This document shows, piece after piece, positions 58,126-60,101 of a stretch of DNA of 60,101 bases. A program made the translations under genes and the position numbers. Every line of letters starts with the position of its first letter. Position 1 is the first letter of the stretch. The notes beneath the pieces were generated by a model. That model was not told the DNA's origin and did no database searches. It saw only the letters and a list, made by a program, of their open reading frames with translations. Source of the DNA: a virus; the IMG/VR virus record IMGVR_UViG_3300044970_000208, positions 1 through 60,101 of that record; one strand, written 5' to 3'.

Positions 58126-58480
58126 TGTTTAAAGGGTCGTAATATTCTTCAACACTCACTGTTGCGTCCATTGTGGAGCCAGCTTCAGGTGTTACAACAA
58201 TGTAGTCACCAGCACTCAATGCCAGATAGCTACCGTCAATTTTCAGATAGTTGTAAGCAGAAACAGTGTAGCCACCAACAATGTAATATTGTTTGTTCAA
58301 GCTTTCATCATGCCATTGAATCGACACTGTCTTATTACCAGAAGTGGTGTTGGTTACAAAGAGCAACTCAACCCTAGAAGCATGATTGGGAGGACAAGTA
58401 TAGATGGTGTTGGCAGCACCAGCTACCAAGTTGGCACCAACACTACGAGTCTTTACAGCCTTACCGTTTCCGTTAGCCAT
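58118..58480 (-). CDS. Small virion-type beta protein, 120 aa
   Basis: VGANLVAGAANTIYTCPPNH, ARVELLFVTN-like (SRVELLFVTNTTSGNKTVSI), YLALSAGDYIVVTPEAGS. Classic small beta-sandwich found in head-tail modules (YxVPx...TxxxLFVTN...GD). ATG 58480 overlaps the upstream stop TGA. Confidence 0.75.
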   Translation of the reverse strand: MANGNGKAVKTRSVGANLVAGAANTIYTCPPNHASRVELLFVTNTTSGNKTVSIQWHDESLNKQYYIVGGYTVSAYNYLKIDGSYLALSAGDYIVVTPEAGSTMDATVSVEEYYDPLNNG

Positions 58481-58638
58481 CACTTCTTAGCTTTCACTTT
58501 AGCTTCAGACAACGCAATTGCTATAGCCTGCTTAGGACTCTTCACAACTTTGCCGCCTTTGCCGCTGTGTAGAGTGCCTTCTTTGAACTCACCCATCACT
58601 TTGGCAACTTTAGCGGTTTGCTTCTTTGTCTGCTTCAT
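58480..58638 (-). CDS. DUF6496-like basic protein, 52 aa
   Basis: MKQTKKQTAKVAKVMGEFKE, GTLHSGKGGKVVKSPKQAIA, IALSEAKVKAKK. Widespread basic protein (VMxEFKxGTLxSGxGxxVxxxKQAIAIALSEA). One of several Lys-rich proteins at the head of the late operon. Function unknown. Confidence 0.85.
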   Translation of the reverse strand: MKQTKKQTAKVAKVMGEFKEGTLHSGKGGKVVKSPKQAIAIALSEAKVKAKK

Positions 58639-58793
58639 TTCTTTTTAGCCTTCATAGGTTTGCCAACACCCACCATAATGGCGATGACAGGCTTACCACC
58701 CTTGCCTTCTTTGGCAAGACACTTACCAGCAGCCTTGCACTTGGCAGGAGAGGGGCAGCCTTCGCAGGGCTTGAATGTTTTCTTTGTAGCCAT
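58635..58793 (-). CDS. Small Cys/Lys-rich protein, 52 aa
   Basis: MATKKTFKPCEGCPSPAKCK, AAGKCLAKEGKGGKPV: Cys at four positions (CEGC...C...C) suggests a zinc knuckle. ATGA overlap with the next gene. Very basic. Confidence 0.7.
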   Translation of the reverse strand: MATKKTFKPCEGCPSPAKCKAAGKCLAKEGKGGKPVIAIMVGVGKPMKAKKK

Positions 58794-58794
58794 G

Positions 58795-59055
58795 TTATTT
58801 CTTCGCTTTCTTAACAGCACCACCCTTAGCCATCATTGGCTTCTTCTCAGCCATGCCACCATACATCATTTTCTTCGGAGCCTTCACAGCACCACCCTTA
58901 GCCAGCTTCACACCAGCCTTACCAGCAGCCTTCTCTTCCAGCTTCACAGCCTCATCGAGATATTGATTGCGTACATCTTGAGGCAATGTTTTGTCCTTTG
59001 CCATCTCACGCAATTTAGCAACCTTAGCTGCTGTGTTCATCTGAGCCATAGCCAT
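58795..59055 (-). CDS. Basic protein with AKGGAV repeats, 86 aa
   Basis: MAMAQMNTAAKVAKLREMAK, helical middle, then LAKGGAVKAPKKMMYGGMAE and MMAKGGAVKKAKK. C-terminal half resembles histone-like Lys/Ala tails. The AKGG motif recurs in other virion-module proteins. AAGGAAACATATC RBS. Confidence 0.75.
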   Translation of the reverse strand: MAMAQMNTAAKVAKLREMAKDKTLPQDVRNQYLDEAVKLEEKAAGKAGVKLAKGGAVKAPKKMMYGGMAEKKPMMAKGGAVKKAKK

Positions 59056-59112
59056 GATATGTTTCCTTAAATAAAAATAGAGGCCATGCCTCAACATTAT
59101 AGTTATAGCATG

Positions 59113-59346
59113 TTAACGGTATTTAGCCGTCTTCTTTGCCACACTCTTAGGCTGAGCAACAAACTGCTTACCCTTCGCCTTACCTTCACGCTTAGCCTTT
59201 GTCGTTGCTGCATACTCAGCAGAGCTTAGAGCCTTTATAGCCTTCTCAGGCAAATAACGCTCCCCCGTTTCCGACGAAGGTTTACCAGACTTTGTTGTCC
59301 ATTTCTGGTCTGTCCATTCCTTTAGAGACTTCTGTGGCGCTTTCAT
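59113..59346 (-). CDS. DUF5872-like basic protein, 77 aa
   Basis: KSLKEWTDQKWTTKSGKPSS, GERYLPEKAIKALSSAEYAA, KGKQFVAQPKSVAKKTAKYR. This is the DUF5872 arrangement (KSLxxWTxQxWxTxSGKPS...RYLP..A...L...E.AATxxxK), found in many viruses. Probably nucleic-acid associated. ATGA overlap. Confidence 0.85.
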   Translation of the reverse strand: MKAPQKSLKEWTDQKWTTKSGKPSSETGERYLPEKAIKALSSAEYAATTKAKREGKAKGKQFVAQPKSVAKKTAKYR

Positions 59347-59516
59347 TTGTAGCCTCCACCAGCAGCCTTGTATTCCTTAGCCAATAGCTGTGCCTTACGA
59401 GCGCTCCATTCGCCTGCATCACCACCTTTAGTGCCAGCTTTGATCTTCTCAAACAACGCCTTACGCATTGTTGGCTTGGTGTAGTTGCCAGCCTCATTCA
59501 CTTTAGATTTAGCCAT
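59343..59516 (-). CDS. Small basic conserved phage protein, 57 aa
   Basis: MAKSKVNEAGNYTKPTMRKA, LFEKIKAGTKGGDAGEWSAR, KAQLLAKEYKAAGGGYK. Very common signature (VNxAGNYTKPxMRKxLFxxIKAGxKGGxPGxWSARKAQxLAxxYK) in environmental phages. TAATG overlap with the upstream gene. Confidence 0.85.
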   Translation of the reverse strand: MAKSKVNEAGNYTKPTMRKALFEKIKAGTKGGDAGEWSARKAQLLAKEYKAAGGGYK

Positions 59517-59791
59517 TACCATTTCACCTTATGTGACCAATACCTAGCCGACATCTTGTCCGGTGTAGGGTCTTGAGCGTTATGCCGTGCGTAGTAGGAC
59601 TTTTTACGAGCCTTGTCCTTTTCACTGGTTGGATTGTCACCAGCGCCTTTAACACCCTGCTGACCAAAGCGAATGAGCTTCACCTTGTCACCATCCTTTG
59701 CCAACACAGCATGACTCTTTGTCGGATGATCGGGTGTTGCTTTCGGCTTGTTGTAGCCACTAAACTCTTCACTGCCTCGTTTGATTGCCAT
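59516..59791 (-). CDS. Conserved phage basic protein (FGQQGVKGAG), 91 aa
   Basis: MAIKRGSEEFSGYNKPKATP, then KLIRFGQQGVKGAGDNPTSE, KSYYARHNAQDPTPDKMSAR, YWSHKVKW. Widespread family in tailed phages (DUF6321-like by recall). ATG 59791 lies one base after the previous stop with AAAGGA upstream; 59833 is an alternative. Confidence 0.8.
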   Translation of the reverse strand: MAIKRGSEEFSGYNKPKATPDHPTKSHAVLAKDGDKVKLIRFGQQGVKGAGDNPTSEKDKARKKSYYARHNAQDPTPDKMSARYWSHKVKW

Positions 59792-59792
59792 A

Positions 59793-60047
59793 TCAATATC
59801 GTCCTTTACCTTTGCGGTCACGCCAGCCTTCATCGCGCATAGCCTTCTCTACAACATCTAAAGGGAAGTAGTAGCCTGTATGCTTTTCTAAAGCGGCTCT
59901 AACATAATAAACATCACTGTGCGGTATGTGTGTATTGTCTAAGTTGTCGCGATGTAACGCTTTAAACACTTCCGTTGCAACAGAATAAGGGGGACTGTTC
60001 AGCATCCCTTTAGCTTCAACCGCTTCTCTACTCAACAAAATATTCAT
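59793..60047 (-). CDS. First gene of the leftward arm, 84 aa, HTH-like
   Basis: MNILLSREAVEAKGMLNSPP, VYYVRAALEKHTGYYFPLDV, VEKAMRDEGWRDRKGKGRY. Helical with a basic tail. Start lies in the 127-bp terminal identity (also at position 73). Unknown function; being first in the late operon it could be regulatory. Confidence 0.7.
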   Translation of the reverse strand: MNILLSREAVEAKGMLNSPPYSVATEVFKALHRDNLDNTHIPHSDVYYVRAALEKHTGYYFPLDVVEKAMRDEGWRDRKGKGRY

Positions 60048-60101
60048 ATGCTTCTATATAGGTCTTCATAGCTGCCTATCTTCAGATGTGTAGGCTAGTG
60101 A
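59975..60101. repeat. Right copy of 127-bp terminal identity
   Basis: Exact copy of bases 1-127. Joining the two ends restores the upstream region of the leftward operon, whose first start codon is at 60047 (equivalent to 73). Confidence 0.95.

Noticed and set aside
1-60101. CRISPR array, phage RNA polymerase, repressor
   Set aside because: No regularly spaced repeats, no single-subunit RNA polymerase motifs and no CI/Cro-like protein seen in any frame; absence by eye is not proof.

Overview
The window is a complete, circularly closed tailed-phage genome. The last 127 bases (59975-60101) repeat bases 1-127 exactly, so one unit is 59,974 bp. A terminase, portal, capsid, scaffold, two tail-tube-like proteins and large ejection-type proteins are present. 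No tape-measure, sheath or baseplate set is seen, so a short-tailed (podovirus) particle is likely. No phage RNA polymerase is visible, so this is not a T7-type autographivirus; the best promoters look like host sigma70 sites (TTGACA-18-TATAAT). Gene content and composition fit a freshwater phage of a Gram-negative, perhaps betaproteobacterial, host, but the host is only a guess.

The layout is two opposed arms. The rightward arm (about 1.1-26.9 kb) holds early and replication genes. It starts with a cluster of small unknown genes under three near-identical promoters. It continues with a SleB-type wall hydrolase, a DUF932 protein, an ADP-ribosylglycohydrolase, a tyrosine recombinase, ThyX, a T7 gp4-like primase-helicase, a zinc peptidase, a family-B DNA polymerase, a probable ssDNA-binding protein, a FEN-type 5' exonuclease, a MazZ-like nucleotide diphosphohydrolase, an HNH nuclease, an Rnl2-like RNA ligase, MazG, class I ribonucleotide reductase (NrdA, NrdB), PhoH and a small phosphatase. 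Most genes overlap the next by ATGA or GTGA, suggesting strong translational coupling.

The leftward arm (60.0-27.0 kb, minus strand) holds packaging, head, tail, lysis and ejection genes. In transcription order these are small basic proteins, TerS, an HTH protein, TerL, portal, scaffold, a homing endonuclease, capsid, decoration and fibre proteins, tail-tube proteins, holin-like proteins, an M15 endolysin, and four internal virion proteins ending with one of 1798 residues. The arms converge on a bidirectional terminator at 26920-26951 and diverge from a roughly 1 kb non-coding region at 128-1139.

The most striking feature is a set of ten mini-hairpins placed directly before start codons in the first 4.5 kb. 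Their stems change by compensatory pairs (TTACC-GAA-GGTAA, TTTCC-GAA-GGAAA, TTACT-GAA-AGTAA, TTCCT-GAA-AGGAA), each enclosing the Shine-Dalgarno sequence and often the upstream stop codon. Other notable signals are an rrn-like boxB/boxA leader after the third promoter, RBS-proximal hairpins in front of two homing endonuclease genes, a shared acidic DVL C-terminus on replication proteins, and 20- and 22-residue repeat arrays in two virion proteins.
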